A stretch of DNA of 64,000 bases from Salvelinus alpinus (GCF_045679555.1 NC_092087.1:24621367-24685366); one strand, 5' to 3'. Counted from the first letter of the stretch, positions 1 through 11,440 are shown. Made by a program: numbers and translations. The notes: a model not told the origin generated them from the letters alone.

Positions 1-117
1 TACAGATGAACGTGGTACCTTCAGGCATTTCGAAATTGCTCCTAAGGATGAACCAGACTTGTGGAGGTCTACAAATATTTTTCTGAGGTCTTGGCTGATT
101 TCTTTTGATTTTCCCAT
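1..117 (-). CDS. Tc1-like transposase, N-terminal part (cut by window edge)
   Basis: An open frame starts with ATG at 117-115 and stays open for all 39 codons to the window edge. It begins MGKSKEIS, the usual start of Sleeping Beauty-type transposases, and runs into the first helix-turn-helix of the paired-like DNA-binding domain. The catalytic DDE domain would lie outside the window, so I cannot tell whether the gene is intact. Most salmonid copies of this family are dead, so a fossil is likely. Confidence 0.6.
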   Translation of the reverse strand, partial: MGKSKEISQDLRKIFVDLHKSGSSLGAISKCLKVPRSSV

Positions 118-506
118 GATGTCAAGCAAAGACGCACAGAGTTTGAAGGTAGGCCTTGAAATACATCAACAGGTACACCTCCAATTGTCTCAAATTATGT
201 CAATTAGCCTAACAGAAAGCCTCTAAAGCCATGACATCATTTTCTGGAATTTTCCAAGCTGTTTAAAGGCACACCCAACTTAGTGTATTTAAACTTCTGA
301 CCCACTGGAATTGTGATACAGTGAATTATAAGTGAAAGTTTCTGTCTGTAAACAATTGTTGGAAAAATTACTTGTGTCATGCACAAAGTAGATGTCCTAA
401 ACGACTTGCCAAAACTATAGTTTGTTAACAAGAAATTTGTGGAGTGGTTGAAAAACAAGTTTTAATGACTCCAACCTAAGTGTATGTAAACTTCCGACTT
501 CAACCG
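1..506 (-). mobile_element. Tc1-like transposon, Sleeping Beauty-type salmonid family, 5' end
   Basis: The right border (486-506) is the outer repeat of the salmonid Tc1 family from which Sleeping Beauty was rebuilt, read in reverse and ending at a TA (507-508). A second inner copy of the direct repeat lies near 281-310, which is the paired-repeat layout of this group. The element continues past the left edge of the window. Family assignment is from remembered family sequence. The stretch 509-650 to its right holds nothing I recognise except a short repeated AAACAGTA(T/A) motif. Confidence 0.85.
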
Positions 507-1422
507 TACATATGAGGTGGGTAAAACATTATGTAAACAGTAAGTAAACAGTATGCAAACAGTATGCAAACAACTGTAACTCAGCCACTCACTCTTCTTG
601 GTAAGCAACTCCAGCGTAGATTTGGCCTTGTGATTTAGGTTAATTTACTGCTGCAATGTGAATTCCTCTCCCAGTGTCTGGTGCAAAGCAGACTGAACCA
701 GGTTTTCTCCAAGATTTGGCATGTGCTTAGCTCTATTCGGTTTATTTTTCATCCTGCTAAACTCACCAGTCCTTAACAATTAAAAGCATACCCGTAACAC
801 GATGCAGTCATCACTATGCTTAAAAATATGAAGAGTGGTACTCAGTAATGATTTGTATTGGATTTGCACCAAACATAACACTTTGTATTCAGGACAAAAC
901 ATGAATTGCTTTCCTACTTTTTTTGTAGTATTACTTTAGCGCCGTGATGCAAACTGGATGCATGTTTTGGAATATTTTTATTCTCTACAGGCTTCCGTCT
1001 TTTCACTCCGTCAATTAGGTTAGTCTTGTGGAGTAACTATAATGTTGTTGATCCATCCTCAGTTTTCTCCCATCACAGCCGTTAAACTCTGTAACTGTTT
1101 TAAAGTCCCCATTCGCCTCATGGTGAAATCCCTGAGCGGTTTCTTTCCACTCCAGCAACTGAGTTAGGAAGAACGCCTGCCTGCATCTTTGTAGTTACAG
1201 GATGTATTGATACACCATCCAAAGTGTAATTAATAACTTCACCATGCTCAAATGGGCATTGGAAAACCTCTCTGGTCTTTGTGGTTGAATCTTTGTTTGA
1301 AATGTATGTGGATACCTGCTCGTTGAACATCTCATTCCAAAGTCAAGGGCATGAATATGGAGTTGGTCCCCCCTTTGCTGCTATAACAGCTTCCACTCTT
1401 CCGGGAAAGCTTTCCACTAGAT

Positions 1423-1774
1423 CAGGGGTACTCAAGTACAATTTGAGAAGGTCTGGTCACAAATTTCCTAGGTGGCAAAGGTCCAGATGGATAATGTAAT
1501 TTATCGGCATAGTAACAAACCCCGACCTCGCAACCCATTCAACTTCAAACTGTTCACACCCCTCTTGTTGGCAGAGAGAAAGTGTTGCAGATTTAAAGCT
1601 AATTTCCTGCAATTCTACACATTTTGCACGGGGCAGAGATTTTTATTTGCTGGTATGAAGCTAATTTCCTGGAATTCTATGCATTCTTCCATGTATTATG
1701 TGTGTTAATATTTAATTAATAATAAATTTATTGACCCCGTTCTGGGTCCGTGGTCCGCCAGTTGAGTATGGAGG
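1423..1774. mobile_element. non-autonomous hAT element with 8-bp target duplication
   Basis: This 352-bp insert begins CAGGGGTACTCAA and ends with a loosely complementary GTTGAGTATGGAGG. It is flanked by an exact 8-bp duplication CACTAGAT (1415-1422 and 1775-1782). An 8-bp duplication and CAGGGG-type ends are hallmarks of the hAT superfamily. No coding frame of note is inside, so it must have been moved by a transposase encoded elsewhere. It breaks the transposase relic of the surrounding Tc1 copy. Confidence 0.9.
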
Positions 1775-2535
1775 CACTAGATGTTGGAACATTGCTGCGG
1801 GGACTTGCTTCCATTCAGCCACAAGAGCATTAGTGAGGTCAGGCACTGATGTTGGGGGATTAGGCCTGGCTCGCAGTCGGCATTCCAATTCATCCCAAAG
1901 GTGTTCGATGGGGTTGAGGTCAGGGCTCTGTCAAGGCCATTCAACTTCTTCCACATCGATCTCAACAAACCATTTCTGTATGGACCTCGCTTTGTGCATG
2001 GGGACATTGTCATGCTGAAACAGGAAAGGGCCTTGCCCAAACGGTTGTCACAAAGTTGGAAGCACAGAATCATCTAGAATGTCATTGTATGCTGTAGAGT
2101 TAAGATTTCCCCTCACTGGAACTAAGGGGCCCTAACCATGAAAAACAGCCCCAGACTATTATTCCTCCTCCACCAAACTTTACAGTTGGCACAATGCATT
2201 CGGGCCGGTAGCATTCTCCTGGTGTCCGCCAAATCCAGATTCGTTCGTCAGACTGCCAGATGGTGAAGCGTGATTCATTAGTCCAGAAAACGTGTTTCCA
2301 CTGCTCCAGAGTCCAATGGTGGCGAGCTTTACACCACTCCAGCCGACGCTGGGAATTGCGCATGGGGATCTTAGGCTTACGTGCGGCTGATCGGCCATGG
2401 AAACACATTTCATGAAACTCCCGACTAACAGTTCTTGTGCTGATGTTGCTTCCAGAGGCAGTTTGCAACTCGGTAGTGAGTACTGCAACCGAGGGCAGAC
2501 GATTTTTACGTGCTACGCGCTTCAGCACTTGACGG
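1775..2535 (-). pseudogene. Tc1 transposase pseudogene (family 3)
   Basis: A 142-codon reverse frame at 2528-2100 carries a Tc1 transposase middle part: the second helix-turn-helix region, then [10 protein letters not shown] with the first catalytic Asp replaced by Asn (the family normally has W(S/T)DES), then [18 protein letters not shown]. The C-terminal third continues in another frame at 2073-1777. The lost catalytic residue, the frameshift and the hAT insertion show that it is dead. Confidence 0.8.
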
Positions 2536-3608
2536 TCTCATTCTGTGAGCTTGTGTGAGCTACCACTTCAGTGGCTGAGCCATTGTTGCTCCTAGACGTT
2601 TTCACTTCACAATAACATCACTTACAGTAGACTGTGGCAGCTCTAACAGGGCAGAAATTTAACCAACTGACTTGTTGGAAAGGTGGCATCCTATGAAAGT
2701 GCCACATTGAAAATCACTGAGCTCTTCAGTAAGGCCATTCTACTGCTAATGTTTGTCTATTTAGATTGCATGGCTGTGTGCTCAATTTTATACACCTGTC
2801 AGCAATGGGTGTGGCTAAAATAGGCGAATCCACTAATTTGAAGGGGTGTCCACATACTTTTGTATATATAGTGTAATTATATATGTGGGGTACAGAGATG
2901 AGGTGGTCGTTAATAAATCAAGTTTAACACTATTATTACAGACAGAGTGAGTGCATGCAACTTATTATGTGACTTATTTTTACTCCTGAACAATTTAGGC
3001 TTGCCATGACAAAGGGGTTGAATACTTATTGACTCAAGACATTTTAGATTTTTATTTGTTATTAATTTGTAAACATTTCTAAAAACATACAGCACCAGTC
3101 AAAAGTTTGGACACACCTACTCATTCAAGGACTTTTCTTTATTGTGGAATAATAGTGAAGACATCAAAACTATGAAATGACACATATGGAATCATGTAGT
3201 AACCAAAAAAGTGTTAAACAAATCAAAATCTATTTGAGATTTTTCAAAGTAACCACTCAAGAGTAAACACTCTTGGTATTCTCTCAACCAGCTACATGAG
3301 AAATTCACCTGGAATGCATTTCAATTAACAGGTGTGCCTTGTTAAAAGTTCATTGTGGAAATGTATTCCTTCTTAATGCATTTGAGCCAATCAGTTGTGT
3401 TGTGACAAGGTAGGGTTGGTATACAGAAGATAGCCCTATTTGGTAAAAGACCAAGTCCATATTATGGCAAGAACAGCTCAAATAAGCAAAGAGAAACAAC
3501 AGTCCATCATTACTTTAAGACATGAAGGTCAGTCAATGTAGAACATTTCAAGAACTTTGAAAGTTTCTTCAAGTGCAATTGCAAAAACCATCAAGCGCTA
3601 TGATGTAA

Positions 3609-4625
3609 TTGGCTCTCATGAGGACCGCCACAGGAAAGGAACACCCAGAGTTACCTCGGCTGCAGAGGATAAGTTCATTACAGTTACCAGCCTCAGAAAT
3701 TGCAGCCCAAATAAATGCTTCACAGAGTTCAAGTAACAGACACATCTCAACATCAAGTGTTCAGAGGAGACTGCATGAATCAGGCCTTCATGGTCGAATT
3801 GCTGCAAAGAAACCACTACTAAAGGACACCAATAAGAAGAAGAGACTTGCTTGGGCCAAGAAACACAAGCAATGGACATTAGACCGGTGGAAATCTGTCC
3901 TTTGGTCTGATGAGTCCAAATGTGAGATTTTTGGTTCCAACCGCCGTGTCTTTGTGAGATGCAGAGTAGGTGAATGGATGATCTCCGCATGTGTGGTTCC
4001 CACCGTGAAGCATGGAGGAGGAGGTGTGATGGTGTGGGGGTGCTTTGCTGGTGACACTGTCAGTGATTTATTTAGAATTCAAGGCACACTTAACCAGCAT
4101 GGCTACCACAGCATTCTGCAGTGATACCCCATCCCTTCTGGTTTGCGCTTAGTGGGACTATCATTGGTTTTTCAACAGGACAGTGACCTGTCGAGCTCCC
4201 GAGTGGCACAGCAGTCTAAGGCACTGCATCTCAGTGCTAGAGGCGTCACTACAGACACTCTGGGTCGAATCCAGGCTGTATCACAACCGGTCTTGATTGG
4301 GAGTCCCATAGGCCATCATTGTAAATAAGAATTTGTTCTTAACTGACTTGCCTAGTTAAATAGAGGTTCAATAAAATAAAACAAATAAATAAAAAATAAC
4401 CCAACACACCTTCAGGCTGTGTAAGGGCTATTTGACCAAGAAGGAGAGTGATGGAGTGCTGCATCAGATGACCTGGCCTCCACAATCACCCAACTTCAAC
4501 CCAATTGAGATGGTTTGGGATGAGTTGAACTGCAGAGTGGAGGAAAAGCAGCCAACAAGTGCTCAGCATATGTGGGAACTCCTTCAAGACTGTTGGAAAA
4601 GCATTCCAGGTGAAGCTGGTTGAGA
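3609..4625 (+). pseudogene. Tc1 transposase pseudogene (family 4, copy 1)
   Basis: The main open part (3609-4124) has helix-turn-helix sequence, then [10 protein letters not shown] with the first catalytic Asp, then [19 protein letters not shown]. It stops at a TGA at 4122-4124 where the family normally reads on, so the rest is cut off. The SINE at 4193-4392 falls just before the second catalytic Asp region. The third region (QSPNFNPIEMVWDEL) is still readable at 4470-4533, though the usual Asp of SPDLNPIE is Asn. Dead copy. Confidence 0.85.
4193..4392 (+). mobile_element. salmonid tRNA-derived SINE (SlmI/SmaI-like) in Tc1 copy
   Basis: The head is tRNA-like: CCCGAGTGGCACAGCAGTCT with an A-box-like segment, then GGGTCGAATCC as a B-box. 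The tail TTCTTAACTGACTTGCCTAG followed by an A/T-rich end is the LINE-derived 3' end shared by salmonid SINEs. It lies inside the family-4 Tc1 transposase. Copies with the same layout are at 15912-16128 (reverse) and 44540-44745. The exact subfamily name is uncertain. Confidence 0.85.
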
Positions 4626-4845
4626 GAATGCCAAGAGTGTGCAAAGCTATCATCAAGGAGAAAGGTGGTTACTTTGAAAAATCTCAAATATATTTTGATT
4701 TGTTTAACACTTTTTTGGTTACTACATGATTCCATATGTGTTATTTCATAGTTTTGATGTCTTCACTATTATTCTACAATGTAGAAAATAGTAAAAATAA
4801 AGAAAAAGCCTTGAATGAGTAGGTGTGTCCAAACTTTTTAATTCC

Positions 4846-5744
4846 ACTTTGACATCGTGGGTTATTGTGTGTAGGCCAGTGACAAAAAATATAATTTGAA
4901 TCCATTTTAAATTCAGGCTGCAACACAACAAAATTTGGAAAAAGTCAAGGGGCGTTTATTCTTTCTGAAGACACTGTATAAACACACGCACATGCACACA
5001 CAAAGACACAAACACATACACACATGCTCTCACACAGCATCACATTGTAGTCCATGCTCTACAAAGTATGAGAATGTACTTGGTCGTATAAATGAAAGTT
5101 AGTCAAATCAACTGTGCAAATAAATGATAATGATATGGTTCATTACTCCCTTTTTCCTTTACTTGTCTGATTTTGACAATCCAGTTGTGTTCAACTTCAA
5201 AGGATATTTAGAAAGGCAGTTATTTCCAAGCAAACAAATTAAAAAGATCATGTACCCCTCTCTCCCTTTCCCTGGCTCTCTTAACCTATATCCCTCCAAT
5301 TCACTCCATCCTCCTATGCTCTCTCTCCTGTCCCCTCCTTCTCGACTTCCCTGTCTCTCTATCCTTCCCTCCTTCATCTAGTCCTCTCTTCCGTCTTCCT
5401 AGAAGTAGATGAGTGATAATAGCTTGGCAGCAGCCTACCCATGCCATTTGTCTTTCCATCGGTCTCGCCTCATTTTCTTCAGTCCCACCACAGACTATTG
5501 TTTTCCCTCAAAATTAGGTTACTTCTGCAAATGTACACAAATTTACTTAACTTACTCAAACCTCTGGTGCTCGCCATGCAAAAGGCCCGTCTGTTTGTTT
5601 AACATGCAACCCGAACTCAGAGACCTTTACACCCCCCCAACCCCCTCAACACTGATCACTAGTAGTTCATGGGGGGATACCTATTCCTGATTGGCCAAGG
5701 ATTAAAATCATCAGGGGTTGATATGGTGAGAAGTGTTTTTGATT
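4846..5744. other. no gene recognised
   Basis: The first 130 bp look like residual Tc1 flank (an element end reading ACACTGTA near 4970). A short CA-rich patch is at 4984-5035. Pyrimidine-rich sequence fills 5256-5400. I see no coding exon: the open frames here are short and compositionally biased. Confidence 0.5.
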
Positions 5745-5865
5745 TATTTGCTTCTACACCTGCATTACTAGCTGTTTGGGGTTTTAGGCTGGGTGTCTGT
5801 ACAGCACTTCGAGATATTAGCTGATGTACGAAGGGCTATATAAAATAAAATTGATTGAAAATTGA
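5745..5865 (+). mobile_element. LINE-like 3' tail, dispersed salmonid repeat
   Basis: The sequence from TTCTACACCTGCATTACTAG to AAGGGCTATATAAAAT followed by TTGATT repeats is the same 3' tail seen at 11135-11252 and 40597-40712. The 3' short-repeat end and shared tail with variable 5' truncation are typical of target-primed LINE (or LINE-tailed) insertions. Confidence 0.65.
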
Positions 5866-5941
5866 TTTATCAGACAGCAAAAAGCTAAATATTAGGACGT
5901 TTTGTTCTCCATTACTCAATATTCTAGACAATGTCAATATG

Positions 5942-6499
5942 CAGTGGTATAAAGTACTTAATTAAAAATACTTTAAAGTACTACTGGAGGTATCTTTAGT
6001 TTACTTTACTATGTATGTTTTTGCCAACTTTTGCTTTTACTCCATTACATTCTTAAAGTGAAGAGTGTACTTTTTACTCCATACATTTTCCCTGACACCC
6101 AAAATAACTTTTTGTGCTTAGCAGGACAGGAAAATGGTCCAATTCACACACTTTCAAGAGAACATCCTTGATCATCTCTACTGCCTCTGATCTGGCGGAC
6201 TCACTAAACACAAATGTTTTGTTTGTAAATGAGTGTCTAAGTGTTGGAGTGTGCCCCTGGCTATCTGTAAATACATGATAAAAAACAAGACAATCTGGTT
6301 TGCTTAATATAAGGAATGTGAAATGATTTATACTTTTAATTTTGATACTTAAGTAGATTTAAAACCAAATACATGCAGAGTTTTACTCAAGTAGTATTTA
6401 ACTGGGTGACTTTCACTTTCACTTTTACTTGATTCATTTTCTATTAAGGTATGTTTACTTTTACTCAAGCATGACATTTCAATACTTTTTCCACCGTTG
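5942..6499. mobile_element. non-autonomous hAT-like foldback element, copy 1
   Basis: This 558-bp element has ends CAGTGGTATAAAGTA and TACTTTTTCCACCGTTG, which are inverted repeats of each other, and is flanked by an exact 8-bp duplication TCAATATG (5934-5941 and 6500-6507). Subterminal sequence is rich in AAGTA/TACTT motifs on both arms. A sister copy lies at 15171-15747. No coding sequence. hAT assignment rests on the 8-bp duplication and the end form. Confidence 0.85.
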
Positions 6500-6507
6500 T
6501 CAATATG

Positions 6508-6844
6508 TATACCACACTGTAATGGAAAACTGTAAATTATAGTCATTTGGGGTATTATGAACAGTAAAATATTCTGAAACGTTTTACTGCAGCGTACTGT
6601 AAATTATAGGGCATTGTGGGAAAATGTTGTGGTCGGAGAAAGAATTGCTGTATTTCGAATGGTACTGTAATTCCACCCCACAGAATACAGTACTATCGTA
6701 CCGTATCTTTGGAGCGCCAAATACCTTTTGACCACTAGTGGGTGCATGGTATAGTTGTTTCTGGCTCCTTAACCTGTTTTGAGGCGTGCCTTGTAAGAGG
6801 CTATATTTGTATTTCAAAATAACAATCATTTCATTCCTTGATTA
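6508..6844. other. dispersed non-coding repeat, unclassified
   Basis: Motifs ACTGTAAATTATAG occur twice (6528-6542 and 6596-6609) and CAGTACTATCGTACC-like sequence is present. It looks like a degraded foldback element, but I could not define its borders. No exon recognised. Confidence 0.35.
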
Positions 6845-7305
6845 CATTGAGACACAATAACCCATAATGTCAATTATGTTTTTTAAGACATTTTGTGAAA
6901 TGAAAAGATAAAATGTCTTGAGTCAATAAGTATTCAAACCCATTCTGTGTGCAATAATAGTGTTTTACCTTATTTTTTAACGACTACTTCATCTCTGTAC
7001 CCCACACATACAATCATCTGTAAGTTCCTTCAGTCGAGCAGTGCATTTCAAACACAGACACAACCACAAAGACCAGATAGGTTTTCCAATGCCACACAAA
7101 GAAGGGGAACTATTGGTAGATGGGTAAATTTTTTAAAGCAGACATTGAGTATCCTTTTGAGCATGGTGAAGTTATTAATTACACCTTGGATGGTGTATCA
7201 ATACACCCAGTCACTACAAATACACAATTGTTCTTCCTAATCCAGAGAGGAAGGAAACCACTCAGGGATTTCACCATGAGGCCAATTGTGACTTTAAAAC
7301 AGTTA

Positions 7306-7974
7306 CTGTCACACCCTGACCTGTTTCACCCGTCTTGGGTTTCCCCCATTATCCCCTGTGTATTTATACCTGCGTTTTCTGTTTGTCTGTTGCCAGTTCG
7401 TCCTGTTTTGTCTGTTAGGTCTTACCAGCGTGTTTCCCATTTCTCTAGTTCTAGGTCTGATTTTTTTATCACTGGTCTCCCTCCGTCCGATGGCAAAAGC
7501 ACCATCCTTACAGTAGTGGATAGTTTTTCAGCCACCCATTTCATTCCCCTTCCCAAGTTACCCTCAACCAAGGAGACGGCCCAGCTCATGGTACAGCACA
7601 TTTTCCGGATCCATGGACTTCCGGTCGATATGGTCTCCGAAGGTGGTCCTTAGTACTGGTGCCGATTCTGGAAGGCGTTCTGCACCCTCATCGGCCAGCC
7701 TGTCCTCCGGGTTTCATCCCCAATCTATCGGCCAGTCGGAGCGAGCCAATCAGGACCTGGAGACGACTCTTTGTTGCCTCGTCTCTGCCAACCCAACCAC
7801 CTGGAGCCAGCAACTCGTGTGGGTGGAGTACGCCCGCAACACCCTTCCCTGCTCGGCCACTGGTCTCTCACCCTTCGAGTGTTCCTTGGATTACCAGCCT
7901 CCGCTCTTCCCTGAGCAAGAGGAAGAAGTCAGCATACCCTCGACCCAGATGTTCTTCCGTCTTCCGTCGCAAAG
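7306..7974 (+). mobile_element. Ty3/gypsy retrotransposon fragment inside a Tc1 element
   Basis: It starts at TGTCACACCCTGAC, the usual start of a salmonid gypsy LTR, exactly where the Tc1 sequence breaks off (after AAACAGTTAC). About 140 bp of LTR-like sequence is followed directly by an integrase-coding piece, with gag, protease and reverse transcriptase absent. The insert is therefore an internally deleted or recombined remnant. Confidence 0.8.
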
Positions 7975-7981
7975 AAATTAA
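7452..7981 (+). pseudogene. Ty3/gypsy integrase core pseudogene
   Basis: The first part (7452-7653) reads [20 protein letters not shown], the start of a gypsy-type integrase catalytic core with its first Asp (VVD), and runs to [13 protein letters not shown] before a stop. The next part continues in another frame (7659-7981) with SSGFHPQSIGQSERANQDLE, which contains the catalytic Glu region, and WVEYARNTLPCSATGLSPFE. At least one frameshift and the lack of other pol domains make it a fossil. Confidence 0.85.
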
Positions 7982-8307
7982 CTTCATGCCCTGAATACAA
8001 AGCGTTATGTTTGGGGCAAATCCAACACAACACATCAATGAGTACCACGGTCATCGACAAGGACTAGGGAGTTTTTTAGGATAAAAGAAACGGAATAGAG
8101 CTAAGCACAGGCAAAATTCTAGAGGAAAACCAGGTTCAGTCTTCTTTCCAACAGACACTGGAAGACAAATGTACCTTTCAGCAGGAAAATAACCTGAAAC
8201 ACAAGGCCCCAAAAAATATAAATATAAACAATTTTGAATTCAGGCTGTAACACAACAAAATGTGGAATAAGTCAAAGAGTGTGAATACTTTCTGAAGGCA
8301 CTGTACA

Positions 8308-10744
8308 TGTTGTGCCTGTGTAGAGAAGGCTTAATGAGATTGGGTGTAGATTCCCAGTGGACCATGGGCCTAAGAGTGAGGTGTGTTGTATGCAGCTACG
8401 GGAGGAAGTTGTCAACAGAGACAACCCTTTCACTCTGACCCTTGACATCAGCACTTCCGGATCACATAGTAGTAGACATTACTAAGGTTATTTAGAGCAC
8501 CAGGGGTGTTTCACATGACTCCAGACACATCTTGTTCTACAAATCGCCATCGCACACCCCTGCTCCCTGTAGGACCCTCCTCGTCATATTTAAACCTTAC
8601 ACCCCCACCAACTATCTCGAAACACCACCCACTCCAACCCCAGTGATGTCACATCCTGTCATGTCAGCTTAATGACACATACTGGGCCCATCCCTGCATG
8701 ACTGTTTGATCTCAGTCAGAGTATTAGAGAGGGTCGTGTCACTAGCTGATGGGGTCAGTGATGACTACAGCTGGTGCAGAAGTTTGGAAAACAGCACATC
8801 CCTTCTAAGGCCACGCATGACTAAAACTCATTAGCACCACAACTTGCCCTGGAGAAATCACCAACACTGACACCCTGGTTATTAGTTTACTGTGGTTTCA
8901 TGACGGAAGCCATTTGCCATACTGTACCCATGAGAGGAGGTTCATATTCATTGATCACTGGAGCTAGAACAAGGTATTATACCAAAACATGTACTAACTA
9001 CGCAACTATAAACCAATCGATATGTCCCAGCACATTAGTATAGTGAAATGTTACAATGTTGTTACAGTGTAATTCCAAAGGTATAAGCACACATAAGCAC
9101 ATGTAAAGGCAGATATGTCGCTGAATTCAGACCAGCAGAATGTAAAATACGTAATAACCCAGGGAGCCTCAAACCCCTGTGTAAAACCTGTGTCTGCATG
9201 GACCTGCAGTGGACACACAGAGACACAGTGTTATGTCTGGGCTGTCTGCGCCCATTAGGCCAAACTCAGGGTTGAAAAGAGGTCACGGTGAGGTCACAAG
9301 GGGGTTCCCACAGTTAGAGTATCCCACTCCCATCACTTCCCAAACTACCACAGGAAGGAAGGAGAGGGACAATCATTACATAGTGCTCTTCTGGTCTCTT
9401 CACTCTGATTTGTAGCAGTGTGAGAATCTATACCCTGTGGTCCCCTCACTGAGAGACGCTTTGATGTCACTGCTCCACTCATTACCCGCCACAGTGATAT
9501 CCTTTTCCCATTTCTCTCCTTTTATTCTCTTTAATTCATCCTCTATTTCAGCCCCCTGGTCGCCCTCTGCTCTGCTCTGTATCTCCTCCATCCCTCTCTC
9601 AATGTCGTTGGAGTGGTGGAGCTCCCCTCCATTAGAAAGAATATTACAGTTTACACCGTTTCATTTGCATCACCCTGCCACACCTCTCACTGATCATCCC
9701 TCCTTCCCCTGCCTCACTATGTAGATAGAGTATATCCACACTCCACAGTTCAGTATTGCTGAAATCACGCCACACATTCCATCGTATCCACCAGTGAAGT
9801 AGAGCTCCCTGAAGCATACTGAATCAGTGCAGGAAAGCACAAATACGCATGTCAAGCCTCACTCAGCACCGCAACACACTTCTCCTCTACTGTCAGAGCT
9901 GTGATTGGAGGCCCACTGAAACCTCCATAAGCTCTGCCTAACAGAACATGGGGATGCTCCATTCCAGAGAGAAAGCGAGAGAGAGGAATAATAGAAAGGT
10001 GTGTGTACACACATGCACGTGTGGCAAGGATGAAGTGGAAGTGACAGCTTGAATAAAGTGCATGAAAGTGTGTGTGTGTCTCTTTCCACACAGATTTGTG
10101 AATTTTCCTTTCTCCATTTTCCTCCTCCCAAAAGCCAGATAAGGCACAATACCATTGGCCATAATGGCTGATGATTATTCTGGAGCTTTCATCACTTCTT
10201 CTGTGTCTTCCTGTCTCCATGGCTGTCCAGTCTGACACAAGTGGAGCAGACTTAGCGGGAGAGGTGTGATGAGGTTGAGACCATTGTGAGAATGTGTGTG
10301 AGGGACAGACAGGACAAACAAACTGGGTCAAAGAGAGTGAATGTGTGTATGTGCACATATTTAGGGGGCAGTGAGGATGGGTGTGTTTCAACATAGATTT
10401 TATTTCAGGGTGCCAGTCTTCATTTGCATAATTGTATTCCCCATGAGCAACAAAGAGGAGTGAGGAAGGTGAGAGATATGGAAACAAAAACACAAGTGAT
10501 GAGGGAATAATGGTGGCCTTGAAGGGCCATTTGAGGAGCTACATTTCCCTGAATCACTGTTTAATATAGGGCAATCCAAGTTCCAGAAATCATTTGGCAC
10601 AGTTCTTAAGTGGTAAACCCCTCCAACAACTGCTTTAACAATCCAAATGTACTGTAGATAGCAACTATCATAAAAAACTATACCATTCACTATCTTAGTT
10701 GCGTCTCCAAATGCCAGTGGTAAGACACAGAAAATGGTAGACAC
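8308..10744. other. 2.4 kb with no gene recognised
   Basis: This stretch seems largely single-copy. It includes pyrimidine-rich sequence at 9490-9720 and purine-rich patches near 9960-10000. Open frames are short and show no family I know. A distal regulatory role is possible but nothing here shows it. Confidence 0.5.
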
Positions 10745-10860
10745 CTGGAATGATTTAACATAACACTCCACAACTAGGGCTGACGACTACTAGTGTACAG
10801 ACAGACTGGAATGATTTAACATAACACTCCACAACTAGAGCTGACGACTACTAGTGTACC
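10745..10860. repeat. 61-bp tandem duplication, two copies
   Basis: The segment starting CTGGAATGATTTAACATAAC at 10745 recurs at 10806 with one or two changes, giving two copies about 61 bp apart. Both end in GACTACTAGTGTAC. It directly precedes the minisatellite at 10880. Confidence 0.85.
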
Positions 10861-10879
10861 TGTAAGGGCTCATGGGAAG

Positions 10880-11440
10880 ACAGGCGTACAGGTGGAGATG
10901 GGCAGGTGTAGGGAGAGAGTAGGGTCTGATGGGATGGCAGGTGTATATATAGACAGGTGTAGGGAGAGAGTAGGGTCTGATGGGATGGGAAGGGGAACAT
11001 TTGAACATCTTGGACATGTTCTGTTATAATCTCCACCCGGCACAGCCAGAAGAGGACTGGCCACCCCTCATAGCCTGGTTCCTCTCTAGGTTTCTTCCTA
11101 GGTTCTGGCCTTTCTAGAGAGTTTTTCCTAGCCACCGTGCTTCTACACCTGCATTGCTTGCTGTTTGGGGTTTTAGGCTGGGTTTCTGTACAGCACTTTG
11201 TGACATCAGCTGAAGTAAGAAGGGATTTATAAATACATTTGATTGATTGATGGGATGGCAGGTGTATAGATGGGCAGGTGTAGGGAGAGAGTAGGGTCTG
11301 ATGGGATGGCAGGTGTATAGATGGGCAGGTGTAGGGAGAGAGTGGGGTCTGATGGGACAGTGGGTATATAGATGGGCAGGTGTAGGGAGAGACTAGGGTC
11401 TGATGGGATGGCAGGTGTATAGATGGGAAAGGGTAGGAGC
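10880..11440. repeat. about 50-bp minisatellite interrupted by a LINE tail
   Basis: Units contain GTGTAGGGAGAGAGTAGGG and TCTGATGGGATGGCAGGTGT and are 45-52 bp long. They occur on both sides of a LINE-like 3' tail at about 10990-11252, so the retroelement landed inside the array. The right block (11250-11440) has the clearest units. Confidence 0.85.
10990..11252 (+). mobile_element. LINE-like 3' tail inside the minisatellite
   Basis: It runs from TTGAACATCTTGGACATG through CTCCACCCGGCACAGCCAG to GGGATTTATAAATACATTTG and TTGATTGATTG. The same sequence forms the 3' end of the longer copy at 39285-40712. 5' truncation and a short-repeat tail indicate retrotransposition. Confidence 0.75.

Larger units (their letters stand above)
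1303..2874 (-). mobile_element. Tc1-like element (family 3) inserted in family 2
   Basis: The right border is an inverted-repeat end reading GTCCACATACTTTTGTATAT at 2849-2868; the left end near 1303 keeps only TATGTGGATACC of the matching repeat. The interior is a reverse-strand Tc1 transposase relic. The element sits inside the family-2 copy and is itself interrupted by a small hAT element at 1423-1774, so it is the middle layer of a three-layer nest. Confidence 0.85.
650..3088 (-). mobile_element. Tc1-like element (family 2), split by another Tc1 insertion
   Basis: The flanks 650-1302 and 2876-3088 together form one decayed Tc1-like element in reverse orientation. Its sequence matches, in reverse, the copy at 6845-8307: shared landmarks are the block around 1190-1290 (compare 7077-7240) and the block 2885-3060 (compare 6895-7010). 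The two halves are separated by a different Tc1 family at 1303-2874, and about 27 bp around the junction seem lost. Both outer ends are truncated. No usable transposase frame remains. Confidence 0.8.
3090..4845 (+). mobile_element. Tc1-like element (family 4), copy 1
   Basis: The left end has the inverted repeat CAGCACCAGTCAAAAGTTTG (3091-3110) and the right end the matching AGTAGGTGTGTCCAAACTTT near 4819-4838, so the element is nearly full length. It abuts the family-2 fragment on its left. A SINE interrupts it at 4193-4392. The second copy of this family is at 43348-44850 and also carries a SINE, at a different place. Confidence 0.9.
6845..8307 (+). mobile_element. Tc1-like element (family 2), second copy, split by a gypsy fragment
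   Basis: Two halves (about 6845-7305 and 7975-8307) belong to the same family as the reverse copy at 650-3088. The right end reads TACTTTCTGAAGGCACTGTA (8288-8307), the family's terminal repeat. The middle is replaced by Ty3/gypsy-derived sequence at 7306-7974, and part of the Tc1 interior is also missing. No intact transposase frame. Confidence 0.85.
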
